Below are positions 51,127 through 59,232 of a stretch of 64,000 nt of DNA, piece by piece (the first letter of the stretch is position 1; each line of letters begins with the position of its first letter). The stretch is from positions 1 to 64,000 of the forward strand of contig CAZIFW010000006.1 in assembly GCA_964538275.1 (NCBI GenBank). The letters are read 5' to 3'. Source of the stretch: CANIGN01 sp964538275. Lineage in GTDB: Bacteria; Bdellovibrionota; UBA2428. The position numbers and the translations under genes are program-made. Under the pieces are notes generated by a model that searched no databases, was not told the origin of the DNA, and was given only the letters and a program-made list of their open reading frames with translations.

Positions 51127-51516
51127 TTATTTTTTTCTTCTTAGTTTTATAGAACCATCAGGACGTTGATTTTTAGATTTGAAGCGCTCAGAAGTGATGC
51201 CATTTTTTTTGGGGTTTTTTAAATGACCCCTTTCGTGGGCGCGCTGACGCCACCTCAAAAAAGATGAACTCTTGAGCTGCATGCGCATAAAAATCACAAC
51301 ATCATCGGGTTTGAGTCCAAATTGTTTTTCTATCAATTCAAAAGGAGTACGGTCTTCTAGAGCCATACTGATAATACGGTCGTAGTCTGATTCGGGAATG
51401 CGAGCGATACGATCTTTTCTGTTCACATCATTCACATAAACAAAAATAGAGACATTCTTCGAATAGGATTTAACTCGCTTTAAATCCCCATTGAAGGAAA
51501 AAGAGAACACATGCAC
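51127..51516 (-). CDS. DUF2805/TIGR03643 family protein
   Basis: A 129-residue protein whose core IISMALEDRTPFELIEKQFGLKPDDVVIFMR followed by LKSSSFLRWRQRAHERGHL matches the DUF2805 family, a small helical protein with a helix-turn-helix look. Function unknown. The core starts near residue 40. A GTG at 51435 would drop 27 untypical residues and may be the real start. It converges with the serine hydrolase gene with no gap. Confidence 0.75.
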   Translation of the reverse strand: MHVFSFSFNGDLKRVKSYSKNVSIFVYVNDVNRKDRIARIPESDYDRIISMALEDRTPFELIEKQFGLKPDDVVIFMRMQLKSSSFLRWRQRAHERGHLKNPKKNGITSERFKSKNQRPDGSIKLRRKK

Positions 51517-51526
51517 TCTGTGATCT

Positions 51527-52219
51527 ATGCAAGAAGCAACGAAGTGGGTTACTCGCCAGAGGTGGGAACATGTTCAATTTTTACACTTCACTGGGGCTGC
51601 CGAAGTGGTTCGGTCAGTGCTTCCGAAAGAGCTCGAGCTTGATTGTTGGCAAAATGAAGCTGTTCTCTCTGTTGTTCCGTTTCGAATGACTCGCGTGCGA
51701 TTTCCTGGAGTTCCATCAATTCCAGTTTTATCTAATCTTTGGGAACTCAATTTACGAACGTATGTTAAGTATAAAAGTCAGAGAGGGGTTTATTTTTTTA
51801 CACTTGAAAGCAGCAATCCTTTGGCGACATGGGTGGCGCGTACTTTTTTTTCACTTCCCTATGCAAATTCAAAACTCCAAGTGAATAAGGCTCATCAAGA
51901 TAACTTTCACACAATTCATAGAAGAGGAAATCTGAGTTGTGAAATTGTATGCGACTTGAAGAGCGGCGTTGAGTTTATAAAAAATGACTTTTCGGATTGG
52001 GCGACCGAACGCTATTGTCTTTTTAATGTGAAAAAAAATAAGGTTTATAGGGGAACAGTCTTTCATAATCCTTGGAAGTTAAACGCTTTAGAGGTGAAAA
52101 AGTTTGAAGGAAACTTTCTTTCATTAGTGCCAAATGCGGATAGTTTCAAACTGTATGCATCCAGCTATTGTCGTTTGATTGACGTAAGTTTTAAAGCCTT
52201 TGAAATCATGGGTACTTAA
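51527..52219 (+). CDS. DUF2071 (YqjF-like) family protein
   Basis: A 230-residue protein matching DUF2071: RWEHVQFLHFTGAAEVVRSVLP, AVLSVVPFRMTRVRFPGVP, ELNLRTYVKYKSQRGVYFFTLES and FFSLPYANSKLQV. The fold is acetoacetate-decarboxylase-like; function is unknown. A hairpin terminator follows. Confidence 0.85.
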   Translation: MQEATKWVTRQRWEHVQFLHFTGAAEVVRSVLPKELELDCWQNEAVLSVVPFRMTRVRFPGVPSIPVLSNLWELNLRTYVKYKSQRGVYFFTLESSNPLATWVARTFFSLPYANSKLQVNKAHQDNFHTIHRRGNLSCEIVCDLKSGVEFIKNDFSDWATERYCLFNVKKNKVYRGTVFHNPWKLNALEVKKFEGNFLSLVPNADSFKLYASSYCRLIDVSFKAFEIMGT

Positions 52220-52233
52220 ACCTGATTGAACTG

Positions 52234-52263
52234 CAAAATGGCGAGCTATTTTGGAGCTTTTTT
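52234..52263 (+). terminator. rho-independent terminator after DUF2071 gene
   Basis: CAAAATGGC (52234-52242) pairs with GCTATTTTG (52245-52253) with one G-U pair; the innermost pair opens to make a loop. TTTTTT follows four bases later at 52258-52263. Confidence 0.6.
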
Positions 52264-52299
52264 GCTTTAGTCTTAACTTAAAATTGACGATAAGTAAGG

Positions 52300-53931
52300 G
52301 TGCTTGGCTTCTCCTTTTTTATCTTAGAAAAGAAAGTTTTTTTTCTTAGATACTTCATATTTATAGCGGGATCTTTCTTGTTTTCGCTTCAGACTAACGC
52401 TGTGATTTGCAGACATGCTTTGGGAGTAGAAGGATCCGAAAACGGCGGAGCTTCTAATCCTACAAGCAAAGCTACAACCTCTAGGCCCGATGATTTAAAA
52501 ACAGCAGTGAATCCTTATGGTGATGGTTTCGTGCGAGAAGCCCATGAGACTGAGCGCGAAGGGCAGCTATACAATGTAAATGAAAATTTTAATTCCAAAG
52601 TTGATGAAAAAGGCAATCCTAGAAAAGACGGGCGCTACTTATTTGTAGTCGCGCGAGATATCGATGGAGTTCGTCGCATCATGGTTGTTCCACGCTTTGA
52701 TTTTGATAGAGCCGATGGAAAATTTTTGAGCACACATCGCTCTATGTTTAGAAAATATCGCGACGTTTTTGGTCCCACTCCCTCTATTGAAGTTATGGGA
52801 GAAATTGAAATTAATGCGGGAACTGTGGTGTCTTACAATAATAAAGCGGGTACGGGTTATGATCCCAAAGAGGCCGAAGACCCTCATTTGTTTGAACAAA
52901 GAAAAGCTATTGCTGAGTCTATGGGAATTGATTTGTCTAAAGCTGATCGAGTTGTGAATTATACTCCCATAGCTATTGAGGCCGAAAAAAATAAAGAAAA
53001 AGCCCGAATCCCAGGGAGGCACATTGAAGAAGAAGAATTTGTTGTGAGAATGAAATTGCTCTACGAGCAGCCCATCTTACGCGAAATGATTCAGAAGCAA
53101 GATAATTTAGTTCAGCGAGCCTATGCGCTCTTTCCTCAAAATATAGAAAAAAATCCCAAGCGTATTTTTAATTTCAAAGAAGAGCCCCTTTTATCCTTAG
53201 GCATTCCACTCTTGGAGCAAGGGAATTTAGAAATGACTACAAGTCTCTCCCAGGATCATGGAGCGGGAACAATGATGGCAAATATGCTAATTAACAATAA
53301 CTCGGGAGCTTTACCATTTGCTAAGTACTTAGATAATTTTGAAAAACTTGTCCTTTATTTAGAGGCTAAAAAAGACGGTAAGACTTTAAGCGTACCCGAT
53401 TGGACCAAAGATCAAAGTGATCTTCCTTCTCGATATTTAGCTCAGCATGCTCAAAGCGGCGAAAAAACTGTAAATGACACCAGACAAAAAATCTTAATGG
53501 CAGAAGGTCGACCGGATCCTTTGGAACCAGAAAAGAATTTAAAAATCCTTAATTGGTCGCTTACTCCAGGTGAAAAGCATTACTTAACTTCTGATGAAAA
53601 AAGAAATGAGATTATAAATGCGCAACTACTTTTAGAAGAATTGCGTGAACGCTTTGGTATTACTAAAGATCGCGGTGGACCTTTTGATTACAAAAAGTTT
53701 TCAGAAACTATGCGTTTTGATGAAGATAATGGATTTACAGAAGACCACATAGCGAACAAAATGATTTACGATTTACTCATGGAAAGTGAGCGCTCCGGGG
53801 GGCAACCCCTTAAACTGTACGATGAAATGTCTAAATCAGCTGAAGCTGCTCCAGAAGACGACATGTATATGAATCCTCTTCCCTCTACTGTGGTAGGTGC
53901 TTATCTGAGGATCTTAGGTATTCGGCCTTAG
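52300..53931 (+). CDS. large exported protein of unknown function
   Basis: A 543-residue protein with an N-terminal signal-like helix (residues 13-34, ending QTNA). Residues 111-190 form a recognisable module: DGRYLFVVARDIDGVRRIMVVPR, FLSTHRSMF, then VMGEIEINAGTVVSYNNKAG. The pattern (xGEI-x-I-x-x-G-x-V-x-x-x-N-x-x-(S/A)G) resembles beta modules in toxins and effectors that end in SGHY, but here the end is AGTGYDP. The rest is helical and polar. Enzymatic residues are not evident. GTG start. Confidence 0.6.
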   Translation: MLGFSFFILEKKVFFLRYFIFIAGSFLFSLQTNAVICRHALGVEGSENGGASNPTSKATTSRPDDLKTAVNPYGDGFVREAHETEREGQLYNVNENFNSKVDEKGNPRKDGRYLFVVARDIDGVRRIMVVPRFDFDRADGKFLSTHRSMFRKYRDVFGPTPSIEVMGEIEINAGTVVSYNNKAGTGYDPKEAEDPHLFEQRKAIAESMGIDLSKADRVVNYTPIAIEAEKNKEKARIPGRHIEEEEFVVRMKLLYEQPILREMIQKQDNLVQRAYALFPQNIEKNPKRIFNFKEEPLLSLGIPLLEQGNLEMTTSLSQDHGAGTMMANMLINNNSGALPFAKYLDNFEKLVLYLEAKKDGKTLSVPDWTKDQSDLPSRYLAQHAQSGEKTVNDTRQKILMAEGRPDPLEPEKNLKILNWSLTPGEKHYLTSDEKRNEIINAQLLLEELRERFGITKDRGGPFDYKKFSETMRFDEDNGFTEDHIANKMIYDLLMESERSGGQPLKLYDEMSKSAEAAPEDDMYMNPLPSTVVGAYLRILGIRP

Positions 53932-54030
53932 TCTGGCATCTTAACAAAAGCCTCCAAGCTTCATTCAGTAAAGAAAATGAGTCGAAAAAACGTCGCTTTA
54001 GGATAAAGTTTTTCCTACATATCTGGCACA

Positions 54031-55563
54031 ATGAAAGTAGAGATAAAAGCCATGGAAAGCGCTAAAACAACACAACAAACGATAAATCAGCATTGGGTTC
54101 ACTTCGTTGCAATTGGGGGCACGGGAATGGGCGCACTCGCAAGTTTATTTAAATCTCTGGGGGCCAAAGTGACTGGAAGTGATGGCCCAATCTATCCTCC
54201 CATGAGTTTATTTTTAGAAGCTCAAAAAATCCCACTCGCGCAAAGCTACGGTGAAGAGAATTTACAAGGATCAAGGTGGGGGTTTTCAGAGGCACATCCG
54301 AGTATTGTCATAATTGGAAATGCGATTTCAAAAACCAATTTAGAAGCTCAAGCTGTAGAAAAGCTTGCTGCTCAAAGTAAATTACGCCGAATGAGCTTTC
54401 CTGAAGCCATTGGTGAATTCATGATTCAAAAACGCACAAGTCTTGTGGTTGCGGGCACTCACGGAAAAACAACAACAACTTCTTTGCTAGCGTGGGCATG
54501 CGAAGTTTTAGGAAATGACCCAGGCTTTTTTATTGGTGGAATACCTAAAAACTTTGAAAGTGGCTCTCGAATGGGTACGGGAGTTTTTGCTAGCGAAGGT
54601 GATGAATACGATACCGCTTATTGGGATAAGGGGTCTAAATTTTTACACTACAGACCAACATGGGTTTTAGGAACGGGCATTGAATTTGATCATGCGGATA
54701 TTTATACATCTGTGGAGCAAATTGAAGAAAGTTTTTTAAAACTGGTGCCACTCACGGCAGAAGGCTGGCTTTTGATTGATCGTGTATCGGCACCTAAAGT
54801 TTCTAGCGTTGAGAAAATTGAAAATGCCCTCAAAAAAATTGGCAAAAAATGTTTTCGCTACGGCGAAGATCCGGACTCCCCCTTCTCGTTGATGGGTTGG
54901 GAGCGTTGTCCGCTTCCATGGAATGAGCGTTCTTTTGGATTAAAGTTTCAAGTCAGTATTCATGGAGAAAAACACACTTTTGTAAGCCCCATGGTGGGCC
55001 GTCATAACTTATTAAATGCTTTAGGTGTAATGGGTGTGTTGCATTCCGCGGGTGTTTTAAAAAAGATTTCTGATTTTCAAGAAGTTTTACAAACATTCAA
55101 AGGCGTTACGCGTAGACAAGATATCTTACTTGAAAGTGAAAATTTTATCTTGATGGATGATTTTGCTCATCATCCAACAGCTATTAAAGAAACAATACAA
55201 GCAGTCAAGGAACGCTTTCCTCAGTATTCTCTTGCTGCTTTTTTTGAGCCGCGTTCTGCAACTTCAGCTCGCAATACAATGTATGCAGATTTTGTAAAAT
55301 CTTTTTCTGCAGCCGATGCAGTGTTTATTCAAGAAGCTACAAAAGTAAATGTTCCTGAGGCCGAACGTTTAAAAGTTCACGATCTTGTAAGAGAAGTTAT
55401 TGGACGTGGTAATACAGAGTTTGCAAGCAGTAAAAAAACGATTGAAGAACTCGCTGCTGAATTTATAAATTGGAAAAGTAAAAAAGAAAAAGTTCTAGCT
55501 TTGGTTATGTCGAATGGAGCTTTTTCGGGCTTAAATAAAAAATTACTCGAGTTGGTCAAATAG
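54031..55563 (+). CDS. mpl: UDP-MurNAc:L-Ala-gamma-D-Glu-meso-DAP ligase
   Basis: A 510-residue Mur-ligase: FVAIGGTGMGALASLFKSLG, the P-loop VVAGTHGKTTTTSLLAWA, FFIGGIPKNF, ASEGDEYDTAYWDK, LLNALGVMGVL and MDDFAHHPTAIKETIQA. The GGIPxNF and EGDEYDTAxFDK-like blocks separate Mpl from MurC. It reattaches recycled tripeptide to UDP-MurNAc. A second ATG at 54052 could be the start. Confidence 0.93.
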   Translation: MKVEIKAMESAKTTQQTINQHWVHFVAIGGTGMGALASLFKSLGAKVTGSDGPIYPPMSLFLEAQKIPLAQSYGEENLQGSRWGFSEAHPSIVIIGNAISKTNLEAQAVEKLAAQSKLRRMSFPEAIGEFMIQKRTSLVVAGTHGKTTTTSLLAWACEVLGNDPGFFIGGIPKNFESGSRMGTGVFASEGDEYDTAYWDKGSKFLHYRPTWVLGTGIEFDHADIYTSVEQIEESFLKLVPLTAEGWLLIDRVSAPKVSSVEKIENALKKIGKKCFRYGEDPDSPFSLMGWERCPLPWNERSFGLKFQVSIHGEKHTFVSPMVGRHNLLNALGVMGVLHSAGVLKKISDFQEVLQTFKGVTRRQDILLESENFILMDDFAHHPTAIKETIQAVKERFPQYSLAAFFEPRSATSARNTMYADFVKSFSAADAVFIQEATKVNVPEAERLKVHDLVREVIGRGNTEFASSKKTIEELAAEFINWKSKKEKVLALVMSNGAFSGLNKKLLELVK

Positions 55564-55571
55564 GGGGCTAA

Positions 55572-56405
55572 TTGAAAAAATTTCGAGCGTCTGAACTTTC
55601 TGGACAAGGTACGCTTGAATATATTTTATTAACTGCTCTTGTTGTTGGCATTGTAATGACAGCTTTCAACGGACCCTTGCGTCGCTTTCTTGCAACCTAT
55701 CAATCGCGCCAAACTGAATACACAAATGTTATGACCCAAAGAAACATGGGTATACCTATGGGATGGTTTGGTGGAAATTATGCCAACCCTGGCGGTGGAC
55801 CGGGAGCTACTGGAGGCGCAACTGCTGGTGCTGATCCTGGAGCTGACCCAGCTGATACTCCACCCCCCACGGGTGCAGGAGAGGTTACTCCTCCTGCAGT
55901 AGCAGGCACAAATGGCCAAGCTGGAGATGGTGCAAATCCACCTGAAGGACCAACAGGATATGCAGGTCCTGGTGGCGCAGGAGCAGGCCCGAATAACTCA
56001 CTTTTAAGTCCGTCAGACACCCGAACAGCTGCAAATACACGCGGAGGCAGAGGGGGGCGAACGACTGCGGGTGAAGGAGATGAAGAAGGTACACAAGAGG
56101 GTGGCTCTACTGCAAGAACAGGCGGCTTGCCTGCAAACAGAGCGGGCTCTGGTTCTATAGAAGATGAAGATGAGCAGGCACCTCCAAATGAAACAGAAGA
56201 AGAAAAACAAGCACGCGTTCGCCGAGCAGAAGAGGGCGAAACTTTAAAGCAAGCAGAGGGCTTGTATGGGCCAACTACGCGACGTGTTCGCGAGGGCTCC
56301 TGTGGGGATTTGGATTTAAAGGTTATCTTGCAAATTGCATTTGTAATTGGTCTTTTCTTTTTGTTGGCAAGTATGCTTTTTCAAAAACGTGGGCGTGGCG
56401 ATTAA
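55572..56405 (+). CDS. Flp-like prepilin fused to Gly/Ala/Pro region and C-terminal membrane helix
   Basis: A 277-residue protein starting with TTG after AGGGGG. The N-terminus SGQGTLEYILLTALVVGIVMTAF is a Flp/TadE-type prepilin signal (cut before Q or G, Glu-Tyr pair, hydrophobic helix). Residues 65-165 are Gly/Ala/Pro-rich like collagen (GGGPGATGGATAGADPGADP), then comes an acidic helical stretch with Cys 244. A second membrane helix (VILQIAFVIGLFFLLASMLF) lies at the C-terminus. It begins nine bases after mpl. Confidence 0.7.
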   Translation: MKKFRASELSGQGTLEYILLTALVVGIVMTAFNGPLRRFLATYQSRQTEYTNVMTQRNMGIPMGWFGGNYANPGGGPGATGGATAGADPGADPADTPPPTGAGEVTPPAVAGTNGQAGDGANPPEGPTGYAGPGGAGAGPNNSLLSPSDTRTAANTRGGRGGRTTAGEGDEEGTQEGGSTARTGGLPANRAGSGSIEDEDEQAPPNETEEEKQARVRRAEEGETLKQAEGLYGPTTRRVREGSCGDLDLKVILQIAFVIGLFFLLASMLFQKRGRGD

Positions 56406-56459
56406 CTGTCGTTACTATAAGCATGAAACATTCTAAAATTTAGCTCAGAGGAGTATAAC

Positions 56460-56819
56460 GTGAAAAAAATATTAGCATTGTTATTTGTTTTATCTGGGAC
56501 TTCACTTGCAATTGCAGAAGAGGGTGGACCTAAAGGAAAGAATTTTGAAGAAGCCAAGGCTCACGCTTTAAAGATGCTTGATGCAAGAACAAAGGCGCTT
56601 CAGGAAGCAAAGACTTGTATAAGTGCGGCTAAATCACATGACGATTTAAAAAAATGTCATGAAACTATGAAAGAACATCGTAAAGAATTTAAAGAGTCTC
56701 GCCAAGAGTTTCGAGAAGAGCGCAAAGAAAAGCGTGAAGAGTGGAAAAACAAACGCAAGGAATGGAAAGAAAGTCGTGGAAAAGACGCCCCTCCTCCTCC
56801 ACCTGAAGGCGAAGAATAA
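56460..56819 (+). CDS. exported Lys/Arg/Glu-rich helical protein
   Basis: A 119-residue protein from a GTG with GAGGAG upstream. It has a signal peptide (MKKILALLFVLSGTSLAIAEE), a helical part with two Cys (KTCISAAKSHDDLKKCHETM, a likely disulphide hairpin), then a charged helix (KESRQEFREERKEKREEWKN) and a Pro tail. The design resembles the protein at 26754. Function unknown; it may resemble small Spy-like periplasmic helical proteins. Confidence 0.65.
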   Translation: MKKILALLFVLSGTSLAIAEEGGPKGKNFEEAKAHALKMLDARTKALQEAKTCISAAKSHDDLKKCHETMKEHRKEFKESRQEFREERKEKREEWKNKRKEWKESRGKDAPPPPPEGEE

Positions 56820-56822
56820 TAT

Positions 56823-56930
56823 AAATGTCATTTAGGCGTCAGAGACCTTTTTGACCACCCTCCGCTACCTTTTTAACAATGTCGAAAAGGTGCCAGAGGG
56901 GTGTCGAAAAGGTCTCTGACGCCTTTTTTG
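56823..56930. repeat. REP-like composite inverted repeat, copy 5, and bidirectional terminator
   Basis: Two 41-base arms (56834-56874 and 56884-56924) form an imperfect inverted repeat with about eight mismatches; 18 terminal bases (AGGCGTCAGAGACCTTTT) match exactly. The right arm matches the uvrC-end repeat, and the left arm matches it in reverse orientation with one mismatch in 32. It ends CGCCTTTTTTG and lies between convergent genes. Confidence 0.8.
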
Positions 56931-56933
56931 CTT

Positions 56934-57698
56934 TTAAGCTAAATGAATTTTCTTTGCGCTAATATCGAGCGCCCAAAAACAAATATCTTCAGGGCTTTTA
57001 GAGGTTTTTTCATTCTTCTCAAAATTAAATAAGAAAGAGTTAAAGTCATCTTTGAGTTCTTCTGAGAGAGGATTGAGATCAATTTGTTGTAATAGCTTTT
57101 GATTGCTTTCTTTATTAAGAAAAAACAAACGGCTACCAGGAGCAATTTGCATAGATTTTCTTTTTTCAGCTTCAATCACCTCAGGGGGTGTCCACTGTCG
57201 ACGTTCAAAATTACGAGTAAAAAGCAAAGGAGCAACCCCGTGAGTGGCTTCTTCCCATTTCAAAGTAGAAATATGTAGGTTTGCTATAAAAATGCGAGCC
57301 TTTGGATCTTCGGCAGGCGAAAACTCAGAAAGTATATTTTCAAGTGCTAGAGCGGGGGTGCTCTCTGCCTTATCAAAAAAAGTTCTCCCTTGCAGAAGTA
57401 AATAGGTTTGAAAGAGTGATGTGCTCAAACCATAAGAGTGAACGCTGAAGTAAAAAAGCCAAAGATTGGTTTTTTTACTGTTAAGGAAAAAGTCAAAACC
57501 CTCTGCACGGTTTTGTTCGCCGGGTATGTAGCGGCTTAAGAACTCAATGCCTTGAACTTGAGGAAATCTATTTTGTGTTACGAGTCCCTGAATTTGTTTG
57601 GCAATTTTTTCAGTGATACTAAGCTCTTTTTGTAAGCTTAAAAGTTTGCTCTCTAAAATCTTAAGGCGTTGTTCTACTTCGTCGGAATCAAAACTCAT
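56934..57698 (-). CDS. degenerate SpoIIE/RsbU-like domain protein with coiled coil
   Basis: A 254-residue protein. Residues 5-45 are coiled coil. Residues 50-250 follow the SpoIIE/PP2C order: IEFLSRYIPGEQNRAEGFDFF, LFYFSVHSYGLSTSL (normally GDVSGHG), ALENILSEF, ARIFIANLHISTLKWEEATHGVAPLLF, SMQIAPGSRLFFL and EDICFWALDI. Key metal-binding aspartates are replaced (Ser-Val for Gly-Asp), so phosphatase activity is probably lost. It starts four bases inside the RsmB-like gene's end. Confidence 0.6.
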   Translation of the reverse strand: MSFDSDEVEQRLKILESKLLSLQKELSITEKIAKQIQGLVTQNRFPQVQGIEFLSRYIPGEQNRAEGFDFFLNSKKTNLWLFYFSVHSYGLSTSLFQTYLLLQGRTFFDKAESTPALALENILSEFSPAEDPKARIFIANLHISTLKWEEATHGVAPLLFTRNFERRQWTPPEVIEAEKRKSMQIAPGSRLFFLNKESNQKLLQQIDLNPLSEELKDDFNSFLFNFEKNEKTSKSPEDICFWALDISAKKIHLA

Positions 57699-58861
57699 TC
57701 TTTTATAATAACCCAGCCTGTGATTTCTTCAGAATTATCCGCAGACAGTTCGGCACGAAAAGATGGCGTAGAGTTTAAAATTTGATTGATGTGTTGGACT
57801 TCTGACGGGTCACTGCTGCAAATAGAGACACAAAGAAGTCCGTTTTTTGTCAGACGCTGAGAAGCATTTTTTATAATACGTTCCTGAAGCTTAAAAAGAT
57901 TATCATCGCTTTGTGACCAATCCTTAATGAGTAAGTCAGGGCGGGAAGCGAGAGTTCCTAGTCCAGTGCAAGGTAGGTCAGCTAAAATAACTTCAAAGTT
58001 TCCTTCTAGGTTAGGATGTTGATCGCTCCAGTCATGAAGTAATGTTTTTGCTTTCTCATTGAGTCCCCAGATTGAAATATTTTCCTCTAAGCGCTGCATG
58101 CGTTTGAACTTTGCCTCTACGGCAACGGCGCTGGAAACTTGAGGAGCTTTATTGAGGAGTGCTATGAGTTTTCCGCCAGGAGCGGCACAAGCATCCAGCA
58201 AGCGAGGAGCGGGCATATTTTTTATTCTTTGTGATATCTCATCTACCCAAAGAGCAGATGCTCGACTGATAGCAAGATGAGTTCCTGATTTAAAAGTCTT
58301 TGGTTCAATTACGTGCCATGCTCCTGCTTTGTCGAGACATGAAATACCTGCCTCAGGACGCTGAATGATTTTATCTGCAAAACGTTTTTGAATATCTTCA
58401 TGCTTAGCCCAGCGCTGGGAAAGACTAGGGCCCAATATTTTTTGAGAACTCAATTCGTTTAGAATTTGTTCTTTATCTCGCAGAACGCGTCTAAAAAAAG
58501 CATTCGAAAGAGCTGAGGTATGAGCTCCAAAAAAACTTTTAGAGGCTTCTACCCAAGCATGGGTAAGTTGAGCAATGTTTTCTTCCCTGCGAGTAAGCAA
58601 AGACGCAAAAGCCAATCTCCAAAGATCTTCGAGTTCTTCAGGTTTGAGCTTTTTAGGGGTGAATGCGTTTAAAGATTTTATAAAAATATGCTCAAAGCGA
58701 TATGCCATCAGCAAAAAATCAAGCTCAGAGGGGCTAAGTTCATGAATCTTTCGATAATCATCAATTAGCTCGTCGAGTGTAAGCTGAAGAGTTCTTTTTT
58801 CTTTTAAGCGATGCTGCGGAAGCAGTCGCAAGAGCGACGGAGCGACGACCGTTTTGGGCAT
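57695..58861 (-). CDS. RsmB/NOP-family RNA (cytosine-5) methyltransferase
   Basis: A 388-residue protein. An NusB-like helical region at the start (residues 25-150) is followed by the methyltransferase core: LLDACAAPGGKLIALLN (motif I), AVEAKFKRMQRLEENI (II), ADLPCTGLGTLASRPDL (IV with its Cys) and LCVSICSSDPSEVQHI (VI with the catalytic Cys). Motif VI is SICS rather than the usual STCS. The target is probably 16S rRNA, by analogy with RsmB. Confidence 0.85.
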   Translation of the reverse strand: MPKTVVAPSLLRLLPQHRLKEKRTLQLTLDELIDDYRKIHELSPSELDFLLMAYRFEHIFIKSLNAFTPKKLKPEELEDLWRLAFASLLTRREENIAQLTHAWVEASKSFFGAHTSALSNAFFRRVLRDKEQILNELSSQKILGPSLSQRWAKHEDIQKRFADKIIQRPEAGISCLDKAGAWHVIEPKTFKSGTHLAISRASALWVDEISQRIKNMPAPRLLDACAAPGGKLIALLNKAPQVSSAVAVEAKFKRMQRLEENISIWGLNEKAKTLLHDWSDQHPNLEGNFEVILADLPCTGLGTLASRPDLLIKDWSQSDDNLFKLQERIIKNASQRLTKNGLLCVSICSSDPSEVQHINQILNSTPSFRAELSADNSEEITGWVIIKE

Positions 58862-58867
58862 GCTTTT

Positions 58868-59209
58868 TTATACATCAGAATCGAGTTCAGGGCTCGAAGC
58901 AATTCGTTGGGTAGCCCCTAAATCTGTAGGATTTTGCTTTTGAAGGGCACGTTCCATCTTTTTATTCACTCTACGAAGAACAATATTTTTGGATTCAAGC
59001 ACTATCATCTCAATAATAAAGAAGATGGAGGATAGGATTGCTCCAGCAAGAGCGGCTAACAACAAGACTTGCCATTTTGCAGTTGGCTCAGTGGTGTAAT
59101 TTATTAAATTTACGGTCATCAAGTCGTTGTTTTGGGTCGCAAAAGTGACACAAAACGATACTAAAGCAATAAAAAGGAGAGCCCAGAATCCTAGCTTGAG
59201 AGCCTTCAT
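58868..59209 (-). CDS. LapA-domain (DUF1049) membrane protein
   Basis: A 113-residue protein with two membrane helices (LKLGFWALLFIALVSFCVTFA; WQVLLLAALAGAILSSIFFI) separated by the short NNDLMTVNLINYT segment. This is the layout of LapA, which in E. coli acts with LapB in controlling LPS synthesis. No lapB is nearby. It lies six bases before the RsmB-like gene. Confidence 0.8.
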   Translation of the reverse strand: MKALKLGFWALLFIALVSFCVTFATQNNDLMTVNLINYTTEPTAKWQVLLLAALAGAILSSIFFIIEMIVLESKNIVLRRVNKKMERALQKQNPTDLGATQRIASSPELDSDV

Positions 59210-59232
59210 GAGATTTATTCTAACATGTTCTC

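Noticed and set aside
55778..56094. Open frames on the minus strand across the Gly/Ala/Pro-rich region
   Set aside because: They are shadows of the GC-rich repetitive codons of the prepilin-like gene; no start signals or motifs.
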